Shown: in pieces, positions 46,493 through 55,356 of the stretch
Position numbering within the stretch: position 1 is the stretch's first letter
How the letters are laid out: each line of letters starts with the position of its first letter
Assembly (NCBI GenBank): GCA_903832775.1
Contig: CAILCX010000071.1
Coordinates: 41,056 to 105,055 of the forward strand
DNA length: 64,000 nucleotides
Reading direction: 5' to 3'
Origin: an uncultured Methylobacter sp.
Lineage (GTDB): Bacteria; Pseudomonadota; Gammaproteobacteria; Methylococcales; Methylomonadaceae
The notes under the pieces: model-generated
Told to the model about the DNA's origin: nothing
Seen by the model: the letters and a program-made list of their open reading frames with translations, nothing else
Databases searched by the model: none
Translations under genes and position numbers: made by a program

Positions 46493-46888
46493 ATGACAGA
46501 AAATATTTTAAAAACACCTTATGAATTGATGGGTGGAGAAGCAGTATTGCATGAGCTGGTAGACCGGTTTTATTTTTTTATGGACACCTCGCCTGATACA
46601 TGGACAATTCGAGCTATGCATGCAGAAGATTTATCGGTAGCCAATGCTAAATTATTCAAATTTTTGTCAGGTTGGTTGGGCGGGCCGGATTTATTTATTC
46701 AGGAATACGGTCATCCAAGGTTGCGTCAACGACATTTCCCGTTCGCGATAGATATAGAAGCAAAAGATGAGTGGATGTTATGTATGAATAAAGCTTTAAA
46801 TGAAATAATCACTGATTTAGGTTTTCGTGAATACTTATGTCAGGCTTTGCAACAACTGGCAACTCATATGATTAATCAGGATTCCTAA
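46493..46888 (+). CDS. Group II truncated haemoglobin
   Basis: Small haem protein of the 2-on-2 globin class, 131 residues. Signatures include PYELMGGEAVLHELVDRFYFFM (B-helix Tyr), LFKFLSGWLGGPDLFIQEYGHPRLRQRHFPF (proximal His in RHFPF) and DEWMLCMNKAL (Trp G8). Group II proteins bind oxygen tightly and take part in nitric oxide or peroxide detoxification or in oxygen delivery to oxygenases. No dedicated partner is adjacent. Confidence 0.9.
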   Translation: MTENILKTPYELMGGEAVLHELVDRFYFFMDTSPDTWTIRAMHAEDLSVANAKLFKFLSGWLGGPDLFIQEYGHPRLRQRHFPFAIDIEAKDEWMLCMNKALNEIITDLGFREYLCQALQQLATHMINQDS

Positions 46889-46968
46889 AGGTTGATGGTC
46901 GATTAAATTTATAAAACACATAAGCTTAATTAAATTCTGTATCCAAAAGTCAGCTGAAGAGAAATCTC

Positions 46969-47688
46969 ATTTCTAATTTAACATTTTCCTACCAAATTCG
47001 CCGTAGCGCTAAAGCCAGGCAAACACGAATTGTCGTGACTCCCGGTAAAGTTGAAGTTGTTGCTCCGGTTAAGGTTTCCGAGCATAAAATCGAGCTTTTT
47101 GTTCGAGCCAAGCAGCAATGGGTTATTGATGCTTTAGCTAGAATTCATACTAAAAGTCAACAACATAAATCGTTGGCCCCGGCTGTTTATGAACACGGCG
47201 CTGAAATTCCTTATCAGGGAACAACTTATAAATTAGCTATTAAGCCAACAAAATTAAAAAGGATAAAAATTGAGTTTGTTCTCGAGTTTATTGTTCATGT
47301 TCCTGAAATATTAATTAATAAAGATCAAAGTGCAGTAATAAAAGACGCCTTAATTCGCTGGATGAAAAAAGAGTCAATGACTCAAGTAGAAAAGCTGGTA
47401 AACCAGCATGCGGAAAAAAAACAATTGTTTCCTCAGTCAATTAAAATTAAAACTCAAAGAAGCCGCTGGGGCAGTTGCGGCATTAATAATGACATTAATA
47501 TCAATTGGCTTTTATTGATAGCGCCACTTGAAGTTCTTGAATATGTAGTAGTGCATGAGTTATGTCATATACAAATTAGAAATCATTCGGCTCAATTTTG
47601 GGCTTTGGTCGCTGAACATTTGCCAGATTATCAAAGGCGAAGGCAATGGCTGAAAAAGTATGGCAGCAGCTTGATGTTGGGTTTGTAA
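46969..47688 (+). CDS. YgjP/DUF45-type zinc metallopeptidase, probable ATT start
   Basis: M48-like metallopeptidase with the zinc motif HELCH (VVVHELCHIQIRNHSAQFW) and the closing DYQRRRQWLKKYG typical of DUF45. The track starts at GTG 47035, but the conserved N-terminus (SYQIRRSAKARQTRIVVTPG) is encoded upstream in the same frame, which stays open back to 46930. No ATG, GTG or TTG precedes it in frame. ATT at 46969, with AAGAGA 6-12 bases before it, gives ISNLTFSYQIRRS, where families have M; CTG 46954 is an alternative. I annotate 239 residues from ATT. Confidence 0.75.
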   Translation: MSNLTFSYQIRRSAKARQTRIVVTPGKVEVVAPVKVSEHKIELFVRAKQQWVIDALARIHTKSQQHKSLAPAVYEHGAEIPYQGTTYKLAIKPTKLKRIKIEFVLEFIVHVPEILINKDQSAVIKDALIRWMKKESMTQVEKLVNQHAEKKQLFPQSIKIKTQRSRWGSCGINNDININWLLLIAPLEVLEYVVVHELCHIQIRNHSAQFWALVAEHLPDYQRRRQWLKKYGSSLMLGL

Positions 47689-47710
47689 TTTCAAAACCAC
47701 TTGCAATTTT

Positions 47711-48535
47711 TTACAGTGGAGGTTGATTGGGGCCGGTTAATTTAACAGTTATCCTGTCACCTACAGTCAAGTGACCGGTTTGATCATGTAAAGCATTTTG
47801 ACCAAAATAAACTTTATTTTGCCATTTTCGAGTGCGATTAAGCGTGGTGAGCGGTTCTTTGCCGGTTCTGGCGGTTTCGGGGTCGATAGTAGGAACGGAG
47901 CATCGTGAGCAAGGCTTGGGTAGTCTGAAATCTATAGTGCCAATGCTGATTATTCTCCAGCTATCTTCTGCATATTCAGGGCACCCAGAAATGACCAGAT
48001 TCGGTCTGAAGCGGGTCATAGGTAAATTTAACTGCATTTGATTGTTTAATGTAGATAAGGAGTTTTCCGAAACAATCAGGAAAGGAAAACCGTCAGAAAA
48101 AGCAACTTTGTCGCCTGGTTTTGCATAATCGGGATCAACCGGACGTACCAAATCATCAGGCTGGTATACCAGTCGGCAATCTTGTTTTAAAAATTGGCTC
48201 AGCCATTGGTCTGCCTCTTTTGATACGCCAAGGGCATTGCATTGATCATGCCAGATGGTGCTTGAAATAACTTCTCCCTCAAAAGGATCAAGGTCTAAAT
48301 ATAGGTTTTCCATTTCGGGTGCTGAAAGGATAAGGTATTTATCGGTCAGAGCTGTATTAATTAAAGCCATGTCTGCCAAAACCCGTTGGCTAAGGAATTG
48401 CCGGTTGTGGTCTATAAGCATCCATTTTCTGTCATACTTCAGACCTTTTTCGGTCACTGGCCAACTGTTTAAGTTGATGCCCGCTAATGACTTTACTGGG
48501 TAGATGTTTATTTGGCTTAATATAAAATCTGTCAT
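47711..48535 (-). CDS. MOSC domain molybdenum-cofactor protein (YcbX-like)
   Basis: 274-residue protein with an N-terminal MOSC beta-barrel domain (LSQINIYPVKSLAGINLNSW) and a C-terminal MOSC domain with FLIVSENSLSTLN, the conserved FRPNLVISG and the Cys that ligates molybdenum in KPCSRCSVPTID (near residue 215). YcbX-like proteins and mARC reduce N-hydroxylated compounds with electrons from a flavoreductase. No reductase gene is adjacent; the C-terminus lacks the extra ferredoxin domain of YcbX. Convergent with the metallopeptidase gene. Confidence 0.9.
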   Translation of the reverse strand: MTDFILSQINIYPVKSLAGINLNSWPVTEKGLKYDRKWMLIDHNRQFLSQRVLADMALINTALTDKYLILSAPEMENLYLDLDPFEGEVISSTIWHDQCNALGVSKEADQWLSQFLKQDCRLVYQPDDLVRPVDPDYAKPGDKVAFSDGFPFLIVSENSLSTLNNQMQLNLPMTRFRPNLVISGCPEYAEDSWRIISIGTIDFRLPKPCSRCSVPTIDPETARTGKEPLTTLNRTRKWQNKVYFGQNALHDQTGHLTVGDRITVKLTGPNQPPL

Positions 48536-48553
48536 TCGTGCTGGACTAAAGGT

Positions 48554-48889
48554 TTAACCTAATAAGGATTTAACAGAATCAGAAAATATATTGCTGTGTG
48601 CGCCTTGAGCAAGAGACGGATTATTTTGAAAATCAGCGATAAGTTTATTTAGCAACTGTTGGGCTTGGGAACTATTCTCTATGGGGGCAGCAATGTCACT
48701 ACTTTGTACAGGTGTTGATGATGAAAGTTTTATGCCGGAAGAGGATAGGTTTACCGGTTCATTAGCCACTGGTGTAGAGTTTTTTTGTTCATTATTTGAT
48801 TGAGTTTCCAAAGCCGGCTCATTCTTATCTAGAGGTTTTGTTAACTGGGGTGCTGTTAAATTTGACAGTGAACTTTTAATGGCGTCCAT
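48554..48889 (-). CDS. Unrecognised small Ser/Asn-rich protein
   Basis: 111 residues, no signal peptide or membrane helix. The first 75 residues are low-complexity (Ser, Asn, Gln, Pro). The C-terminal 35 residues form a likely helix (AQQLLNKLIADFQNNPSLAQ) ending SDSVKSLLG. The composition resembles small secretion-associated or anti-sigma-like proteins such as FlgM, but I see no FlgM motif. It is 18 bp upstream of the MOSC gene on the same strand, so the two may share a transcript. Confidence 0.55.
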   Translation of the reverse strand: MDAIKSSLSNLTAPQLTKPLDKNEPALETQSNNEQKNSTPVANEPVNLSSSGIKLSSSTPVQSSDIAAPIENSSQAQQLLNKLIADFQNNPSLAQGAHSNIFSDSVKSLLG

Positions 48890-49220
48890 TTTGATGTCCT
48901 TTGAGTTTGGTTGAGGGCCGTAAAAACGGCATCTTTTGTTTACGACTGTTAAAATCGTAATTAATATTTATGGTTCCAATCGTGTGCTTTTTGTTGTTTG
49001 AAGTCAATATTCTAATTTGATTAATTATTCAGGAGAGCGCAAACCCGAATTTCTAATACATGTAAGTGTAAAAACTATTAGTTTAAACCAAAAAAAAATC
49101 ATATTTAGCTCTTATTATTTAATGATATCACTTCAGAATTTGACAAGTTTTGTCGAAAAAAAAACAAAGTTGCCGAATCCCGCTAAAATTAACACTAATG
49201 TACTTTATTTTGTTTAGGAA
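48890..49220. other. AT-rich intergenic region before the PQQ-associated cluster
   Basis: 331 bp with A-tracts. The 66-codon plus ORF in the track starts at TTG, has no ribosome-binding site and no family features, so I treat it as noncoding. A TAAAAT box at 49183-49188 might be the cluster's -10 element but has no good -35 partner. Confidence 0.45.
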
Positions 49221-50417
49221 ATGATGCGGACAATTAATTTCTCTCTCCATGCGATGTTTAATTTATTATTTATTATTCATGTGCTTGGCTTTAATTTTGT
49301 GTATGCCGATGTTAAGCAGAGGATAGAGGTTGCTTATTTATCACAAGAACAAAAAGTCCCGCAGGCGCTCTCAAATCTTGATGTTTTTATTAAAGACAAG
49401 GGTGTTCCAGGTGCTGAGTTGGCGATTGATGATAACAATACCACCGGTCAGTTTACCGGTCAGCAGTTTGCGTTGAAAAAGTTTATTGTTCCGTTGGACG
49501 GTAATGTTTCTGAAACCTTTAATAAAGATATAGTTGATCATTATTCTTATATTATTGTTAATTTGCCAGCCGGTCAGATCAATAATCTTGCTGATATGGC
49601 GGCGGCAAAACAGAAACTGTTTTTTGATGTGAGCACAGTGGATGATGTCTTGCGCAATGAGCAATGTCGAAGTAATGTTTTACATGTTTTGCCTAGCAGA
49701 TCAATGCGCGCAGACGCATTAGCGCAATATATGATGAAAAAACGATGGACCAAATGGTTTTTGGTCATCGGTGCTAACGAGGAGGATCGTTTATTTGCGG
49801 AGGCAATCAGACGCTCAGCCAAACGCTTTGGGATGAAAATAGTTCAGGAAAAAACCTGGGAGCATACTTATGATGCCAGGCGCACTGAGCAGTCTGAGGT
49901 GGCCGTATTTACCCAGGTAGATGATTATGATGTGTTGGTCGTTGCCGATGAGCAAGGTCATTTTGGCGAGTATCTTGAATACAGAAGCTGGAATGCCAGA
50001 CTGGTTATGGGGACACAAGGGTTGATTACTTCGGCATGGCATCCAACTCATGAGCAATGGGGTGCCGTTCAGCTACAAAATCGGTTTAAAGATAAAACCG
50101 GCCGCTGGATGGAGGAACAGGATTATGCTGGCTATTTGGCAGTGAGAGCGATCGGTGAAGCAGCCACCCGAACTCAATCTAATGAAGTAACCCGACTCAA
50201 AGACTATATGTTGAGCCCTGCCTTTGCCTTGCAAGGATATAAGGGCAATCCCTTGTCGTTTCGTTCCTGGGACGGTCAGTTACGTCAGCCAGTTTTGCTG
50301 GCAGCACCTAGGTCATTAGTTGCAGTCGCGCCGATTGAAGGTTTTTTGCATCCCAAAACCGAACTTGATACCTTGGGATATGATCAACCTGAATCTGCAT
50401 GTAAATGGAGCCAATAA
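49221..50417 (+). CDS. ABC substrate-binding protein of the PQQ-dependent alcohol dehydrogenase-associated system
   Basis: Periplasmic binding protein, 398 residues. A signal peptide ends near FVYA. The opening RIEVAYLSQEQKVPQALSNLDVF and GAELAIDDNNTTGQFTGQ are diagnostic for the branched-chain-amino-acid-type receptor found beside PQQ-dependent alcohol oxidation genes (TIGR03863-type). The fold is that of a two-lobed Leu/Ile/Val-binding protein. It heads a four-gene set: receptor, beta-propeller, ATPase, permease. AGGAA directly precedes the ATG; the second Met codon is better spaced. The ligand is unknown. Confidence 0.88.
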   Translation: MMRTINFSLHAMFNLLFIIHVLGFNFVYADVKQRIEVAYLSQEQKVPQALSNLDVFIKDKGVPGAELAIDDNNTTGQFTGQQFALKKFIVPLDGNVSETFNKDIVDHYSYIIVNLPAGQINNLADMAAAKQKLFFDVSTVDDVLRNEQCRSNVLHVLPSRSMRADALAQYMMKKRWTKWFLVIGANEEDRLFAEAIRRSAKRFGMKIVQEKTWEHTYDARRTEQSEVAVFTQVDDYDVLVVADEQGHFGEYLEYRSWNARLVMGTQGLITSAWHPTHEQWGAVQLQNRFKDKTGRWMEEQDYAGYLAVRAIGEAATRTQSNEVTRLKDYMLSPAFALQGYKGNPLSFRSWDGQLRQPVLLAAPRSLVAVAPIEGFLHPKTELDTLGYDQPESACKWSQ

Positions 50418-50421
50418 AATA

Positions 50422-51396
50422 ATGAATAAAACAGTATTAAGCAGGACTGTATTTGCGCTTTTATCTTTAGGGCTGATTGCAGCGGTGCAGGCAGAAACTG
50501 TTTTCATAACATTGGAAAAAGATAATGCACTAGCTGTGGTTGACCCTGGTTCCGGCAAGTTAATCAAAACCGTGGACATCGGTCAGCGTCCACGAGGTAT
50601 TACTATCAGTCCTGATCATAAGTTTTTGTATGTCGCGACCAGTGATGACAATACCATTAAGATCATTGATGCCGAGACAATTAAGGAGGTAGGAAGGCTT
50701 CCCTCTGGAGACGATCCCGAGACTTTTGCGATAAATCCATCCGGCGATCGGCTTTATGTATCCAACGAAGATGATAGCTTGGTGACTGTCATTGATATAG
50801 ATCAAAAAAAAGTAGTTAAGCAGATTAAAGTCGGTGTGGAGCCAGAAGGCATCACGGTGAGTCCGGATAATCAGTGGGTGGTCAGCGCATCCGAAACAAC
50901 TAATATGGTGCATTGGATTGATACAAAAACAAATGCCATTGTTGATAACACGCTGGTTGATCCACGTCCCCGTGCCTTAAGTTTTACAGCCGACAGTCGG
51001 CAACTGTGGGTTACCTCTGAAATGGCGGGCTCCCTGATGGTACTGGATGTTAAAAGTCGTCAGTTGGTTAAAACTGTAAAGTTTGCTGTTCAAGGGGTTT
51101 CAGCTGATAAAATTCAGCCGGTAGGTATTATCATCGATAACGATAATAAACGCGGTTATGTCGCTTTGGGGTCGGCTAACCGGGTTGCTGTGATAAATGC
51201 GCAGACTTTTGAGGTTGAAAAATATGTGCTGGTCGGACAGCGAGTCTGGAATTTGGCATTTTCACCTGATCAAAAAAGACTGTACACAACAAATGGCTCC
51301 AGCAATGACATTTCGATTATCGATCTTGAAACTCAAACTGCAACCAAATCGGTCGGTGTGGGTACATACCCTTGGGGAGTTATAGTAAAGCCATGA
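50422..51396 (+). CDS. YVTN beta-propeller protein associated with PQQ-dependent catabolism
   Basis: Secreted beta-propeller, 324 residues from ATG 50422 (signal peptide ending AVQA); the track's start is 34 codons too far upstream. It consists of about seven propeller units with the YVTN-type pattern, for example GQRPRGITISPDHKFLYVAT, GDDPETFAINPSGDRLYVSN and GVEPEGITVSPDNQWVVSAS. This TIGR03866-like family co-occurs with PQQ alcohol dehydrogenases. Probably a periplasmic binding or scaffold protein. Its stop overlaps the ATPase start by four bases. Confidence 0.9.
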   Translation: MNKTVLSRTVFALLSLGLIAAVQAETVFITLEKDNALAVVDPGSGKLIKTVDIGQRPRGITISPDHKFLYVATSDDNTIKIIDAETIKEVGRLPSGDDPETFAINPSGDRLYVSNEDDSLVTVIDIDQKKVVKQIKVGVEPEGITVSPDNQWVVSASETTNMVHWIDTKTNAIVDNTLVDPRPRALSFTADSRQLWVTSEMAGSLMVLDVKSRQLVKTVKFAVQGVSADKIQPVGIIIDNDNKRGYVALGSANRVAVINAQTFEVEKYVLVGQRVWNLAFSPDQKRLYTTNGSSNDISIIDLETQTATKSVGVGTYPWGVIVKP

Positions 51397-52133
51397 AATG
51401 TTCGGTAGCGTTGTCCGTAGAGGATTTAAGTTTTTCCTATGGTGGAAAGAAAGCACTGAGCGATGTGAATTTTAAGATCCATTCGGGAGAATGCACGATT
51501 TTGTTGGGACCTAATGGCGCTGGTAAAAGCACTTTATTTTCTCTGATTACTCGGTTGTACGACACGCACAATGGGCAGATTGAGCTCTGCGGTTTTGATG
51601 TCAAGCGACAAACGCGGCTGGCGCTTGAAAAGCTGGGTGTGGTTTTTCAGCAGTCTACCCTGGATATGGATTTGACTGTGCTGCAAAATTTACGTTATCA
51701 CACCGCACTGCATGGTATGGGGCGAAAGCTGGCAGAGCAAAGAATTCAGTTAGAGTTGGAGCGATTATCTATGTTCGACAGGCGCTTTGAGAAAATTCGC
51801 CAGTTAAATGGCGGGCACAGGCGGCGAGTGGAGATTGCTCGGGCATTGCTCCATAAGCCTGCGGTGCTTTTGCTGGATGAGCCTACCGTGGGTCTTGACG
51901 TTCCCAGTCGACTGGCAATTGTCGATTATGTCCACTGCCTGGCTGAGGAAGAGAAATTGGCAGTGTTATGGGCTAGTCATTTGATTGATGAGATATATCC
52001 TGAAGATCATTTAATCGTATTGCATCAGGGGTGTGTTAAAGCGAATGGTCTGGTTGATGAAGTTCTTAAGATAACAGAGGCAACAGCAATTAAAGATGCT
52101 TTTTGCCAGCTAACACAAGGAGAGCAAGCTTGA
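51393..52133 (+). CDS. ABC transporter ATP-binding protein, PQQ-associated system
   Basis: 246-residue ATPase. Walker A is LLGPNGAGKSTLFSLI, Q-loop VVFQQSTLDMD, and Walker B VLLLDEPTVGLD with a downstream His switch in LWASHLIDEIYPEDH. The signature is unusual: LNGGHRRRVEIARALL in place of LSGGQ. The ATG at 51393 overlaps the propeller gene stop (ATGA); the track's earlier start is rejected. TIGR03864-type. It ends overlapping the permease start. Confidence 0.92.
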   Translation: MKCSVALSVEDLSFSYGGKKALSDVNFKIHSGECTILLGPNGAGKSTLFSLITRLYDTHNGQIELCGFDVKRQTRLALEKLGVVFQQSTLDMDLTVLQNLRYHTALHGMGRKLAEQRIQLELERLSMFDRRFEKIRQLNGGHRRRVEIARALLHKPAVLLLDEPTVGLDVPSRLAIVDYVHCLAEEEKLAVLWASHLIDEIYPEDHLIVLHQGCVKANGLVDEVLKITEATAIKDAFCQLTQGEQA

Positions 52134-52933
52134 AGATAACGCATTATTGGCGGGCCATGTGGGGCATTATCTGGCGCGAATTATGGCGTTTTGTAACCCA
52201 GCGTGAGCGGTTTATTTCTGCGTTGGTAAGACCTCTGGTTTGGTTGTTTGTTTTTGCGGCCGGCTTTAGGGCGGCCTTGGGACTCGCCATTACACCGCCT
52301 TATGAAACTTATATTTTGTACGAGGTTTATATTACGCCCGGTTTGATTGGCATGATTCAGCTGTTTAATGGCATGCAGAGTTCTTTATCTATGGTCTATG
52401 ATCGGGAAATGGGCAGTATGCGCATACTGATGGTGTGCCCTTTACCGCGCTGGTTTTTGCTGCTCAGTAAATTATTGGCTGGTACTGGCGTATCCATTTT
52501 GCAAGCTTATGTTTTTCTGATGATTGCATGGTTTTATGATATTCAGGCACCGTGGCAGGGCTATTTGTGGGTGATGCCCTCTTTGTTGTTGGCAGGTTTG
52601 ATGTTGGGGGCGCTGGGTTTGTTATTGTCGTCATTTATAAAGCAACTGGAAAATTTTGCCGGTGTGATGAATTTTGTCATTTTTCCAATGTTCTTTATGT
52701 CGACCGCATTGTATCCATTATGGAAGATCAAAGAATCTAGTGCGTTACTTTATCAACTGGCTCAATATAATCCTTTTTCCCAGGCTGTAGAGTTGATTCG
52801 ATTTTCTTTTTATGGCCAGTTTAACAGTCAGGCATTTATTTATACATTGATTGCATTTGTCGTATTTATGGCTGCGGCTATTGTTGGTTATAATCCCTCT
52901 AAAGGGATGATGATGCGAAAAGGCGGGGCTTAA
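52130..52933 (+). CDS. ABC transporter permease, PQQ-associated system (ABC-2 type)
   Basis: 267-residue membrane protein with about six helices of the ABC-2 class, starting MKITHYWRAMWGIIWRELWR. The TTG at 52130 lies six bases after AAGGAGA and overlaps the ATPase stop as TTGA, so it is preferred to the track's earlier TTG. Conserved elements are LVRPLVWLFVFAAGF, MVYDREMGSMRILMVCPLPR and NPFSQAVELIRF. ABC-2 permeases usually export, which contrasts with the import-type binding protein upstream. Confidence 0.9.
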   Translation: MKITHYWRAMWGIIWRELWRFVTQRERFISALVRPLVWLFVFAAGFRAALGLAITPPYETYILYEVYITPGLIGMIQLFNGMQSSLSMVYDREMGSMRILMVCPLPRWFLLLSKLLAGTGVSILQAYVFLMIAWFYDIQAPWQGYLWVMPSLLLAGLMLGALGLLLSSFIKQLENFAGVMNFVIFPMFFMSTALYPLWKIKESSALLYQLAQYNPFSQAVELIRFSFYGQFNSQAFIYTLIAFVVFMAAAIVGYNPSKGMMMRKGGA

Positions 52934-53030
52934 TGGGGCAAATAATGGATAGTGATGCTAATAACACAGGCTTTCGCTATTTCTCTGTGTTTATCGAAGA
53001 GTAAATCACAACAATAAATTCGGTGGATAT

Positions 53031-54617
53031 GTGAAAAACTCTTTTTTTTTGGTAATTCCAGCACAGCAGGATAATCCCCAGCGCCTAAAGGAATTTGAAA
53101 TCAAGGCTCTGGAACAGTGGGTGCATGAGTTACCAACAGCTAATCCTGCGTTAGCCACCCGTTTACTTTATGATTTTCTAATAGATTTTAATGTCATTAA
53201 AATGACGGCCCAGTTAAGGTTGGATGGGCTGGAATTGTTAAGTTCGAGTGTTCATGTTATTGAAGACTATCTTCGATCCAGGCTAATTAGAACGGGTTTT
53301 CCAAAAGAGGAGAATGACAAGAAAATTTTGACCGTATTAGTGTCGATTGAAAAGGAGTTCACAATCGGCTATTGGATGGTTCTTAAAGAGTTAACCCGGC
53401 GAGAAGTTGGCTGGTTTCAGGGGAAAAATGCAGCATTAGCCGTTCATCGGTGCATCAAAGGCTTGGGAAGTATTGTTGTAAGTCATTTTATTATGGGAAT
53501 GCCGATACCCGATTGGGTATGGATAGATTTGCATTCCCTGTATAACCTAAGCGGGACCATAAAAAACAGCACTGCCAAGGTAAGTAATTATTTGGGCTCA
53601 ATCAACAAAACCAGTAGTCCTGAAGAGTGTTATCAACAGATTCTTTTGCTTAGTCTTGCGGACCCCACGGGTCTAATGCAAAAAGAAATTTTGTTGGTTT
53701 ATGATTTCATAGAAACAGTGAGTTCTTTGGTTAAGCTAAGAAAAGAGCCTGTGCCTGACCAAAATATCCAATGTATTGTTCTAACTGACGAGGATAAAGC
53801 CCCGTCCTTCCAACGTGAATCGAGTCTAAAAAATGATTCAGCCATGCTTTATCTGGAGCTTACTAAATTATTCAAGTTCTTTAAGCAGAAAGAAAGATCT
53901 AATAATGCTTTGGGGGCAAGGTTTAGCTCGATGCTTGTGTTGAATAAAAGTTTAGAAAAGCCCAGCGCAGAATTATATGATTACCTTGAACAAAGATGGC
54001 AGGGGGTTGATCTGCATGGCATACCTTTTTTTAGCGATAGGGCTGATAGATATATTGCTGTAGGTTTGGAATCTACTTATGAGTTGCAAAATGCCGTTGG
54101 ATCAATAGGTGATAAAAATCTTGAATTTCTTGTTCAATCTGTCTCTGACAGATTATTGTCGGGTATCTTTAAGCAGACAGGGGTTTTATCGGTAGGTAGT
54201 CTGGTTAGCTTTAGAAAAACAGATAGTCCCGAATTTAAGCGTTCATTAGGTATTGTTAACAAAGTGGTTGTTGATAAACAAAGTGGCAGAATAAATTTCG
54301 GATTGCTTCTGCTGGCTCATCAATCTATGGTCGTTACGTATCTTCAATCAGAAGATGCAGGAAAAGATTCTTTGCAAAAGGGCTTATTCTATAGCGTAAA
54401 AGAATCTGATTACGAAAGAAGCTACATTATTACAAACAGCTTTATGTTGAAAGATGATGATATTATTAGAATGTTTTTGAATAACGAAGATTTTACTGTT
54501 GTTTTGGGGAACAGAAAAAATGTTGGGTTGGGTTACTGGCAGTTTGAATGCCGAAGAGCGGTTGATAGAAATAAGTCGGCTGGACTTCATTCAAAGAAAG
54601 GTTTTGACTTTATTTAA
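53031..54617 (+). CDS. Unrecognised 528-residue protein, possible PilZ-like C-terminus
   Basis: Starts at GTG 53031. No signal peptide or transmembrane helix. The first half is mostly helical (ELPTANPALATRLLYDFLID, LRLDGLELLSSSVHVIEDYL, TRREVGWFQGKNAALAVHRC). The C-terminal 150 residues contain a beta-rich part (GVLSVGSLVSFRKTDSPEFK then SLGIVNKVVVDKQSGRINFG) resembling the barrel of PilZ-type c-di-GMP receptors, but without a clear RxxxR-D/NxSxxG signature. Comparable architectures occur among uncharacterised beta- and gammaproteobacterial proteins. 97 bp after the permease gene, same strand; a link to it is not established. Confidence 0.6.
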   Translation: MKNSFFLVIPAQQDNPQRLKEFEIKALEQWVHELPTANPALATRLLYDFLIDFNVIKMTAQLRLDGLELLSSSVHVIEDYLRSRLIRTGFPKEENDKKILTVLVSIEKEFTIGYWMVLKELTRREVGWFQGKNAALAVHRCIKGLGSIVVSHFIMGMPIPDWVWIDLHSLYNLSGTIKNSTAKVSNYLGSINKTSSPEECYQQILLLSLADPTGLMQKEILLVYDFIETVSSLVKLRKEPVPDQNIQCIVLTDEDKAPSFQRESSLKNDSAMLYLELTKLFKFFKQKERSNNALGARFSSMLVLNKSLEKPSAELYDYLEQRWQGVDLHGIPFFSDRADRYIAVGLESTYELQNAVGSIGDKNLEFLVQSVSDRLLSGIFKQTGVLSVGSLVSFRKTDSPEFKRSLGIVNKVVVDKQSGRINFGLLLLAHQSMVVTYLQSEDAGKDSLQKGLFYSVKESDYERSYIITNSFMLKDDDIIRMFLNNEDFTVVLGNRKNVGLGYWQFECRRAVDRNKSAGLHSKKGFDFI

Positions 54618-54867
54618 AGTGTGATAATAGTCGAAATGAAAGTGTCGTATAAATATTGCTCTTGAAAAGTTTTGTTATCGTGGTAATTTGGCATGCCAAG
54701 TCGATTGTCAGAGAAGAAGTTATCGGCTTTTAAAGATGTGTGTTTAAATGAATTTGAGGGGTGCTGTTTCATAGTTGGATTGTTTGTGTGTATGAGTTAC
54801 AGATTCAATCAGGTAAAATACTTTAGCAAAACCTAAAAATAAAAAATTACAATTATGAGGATAAGAG

Positions 54868-55353
54868 ATGAGTACTGAAGAAAATCTTAATAAATCAACT
54901 GATGCTGCAAAAGAAACGGCTGGCAAGTTGTTTGCTTCAATGATGGAGTTAAAAGAGTCAAATCCAAAAGTATTTTTTGGTATTGTTGGCGGGGTAGTGT
55001 TTTTGCTACTTGTACTTATGATGTCTGGTGGTGATTCTCCTATGGTTTCAGGACCTACCGCCAAGAATTTGGTTTCCGGCCAACGGTACGTCTTGAAAAA
55101 CCCTAATACTTATGAAATTGAATCTCCAATTCAATTGTTGGCAGTTCCTGGCGCTATCGCTGCATTTGATGATAGCGAAGAATTGGAAAAGGGGAAGGTT
55201 GATTCCTGTAGGCGTATTGCCCAAGGTACAGCGGTATCTATTCAGGATTTCCAGGATTTTGCAGGAAAGAAGAATGCGTTTGTTAAGGTTCAGGTTGAAG
55301 ATGGCCAGTGCAAAGACAGTTCAGGTTGGGTTTTGGCAATTGATGTACAATAA
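54868..55353 (+). CDS. Membrane-anchored protein of unknown function
   Basis: 161 residues. Cytoplasmic N-terminus of about 35 residues, one transmembrane helix (VFFGIVGGVVFLLLVLMM, about residues 36-53), then an exported domain of about 100 residues containing LVSGQRYVLKNPNTYEIESP and KNAFVKVQVEDGQCKDSSGW, which has the spacing of an SH3-like barrel. Two Cys (in DSCRRIAQG and DGQCKDS) could form a disulphide. GAGGATAAGAG precedes the ATG. Monocistronic, just ahead of the tRNA promoter. No family recognised. Confidence 0.7.
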   Translation: MSTEENLNKSTDAAKETAGKLFASMMELKESNPKVFFGIVGGVVFLLLVLMMSGGDSPMVSGPTAKNLVSGQRYVLKNPNTYEIESPIQLLAVPGAIAAFDDSEELEKGKVDSCRRIAQGTAVSIQDFQDFAGKKNAFVKVQVEDGQCKDSSGWVLAIDVQ

Positions 55354-55356
55354 AAG

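Noticed and set aside
49017-49217. 66-codon plus ORF before the PQQ-associated cluster
   Set aside because: TTG start, no ribosome-binding site, composition explained by A-tracts.
52933-53004. 23-codon ORF whose ATG overlaps the permease stop (TAATG)
   Set aside because: Coupling geometry is suggestive, but the peptide is too short to support and carries no motif; could be checked by proteomics.
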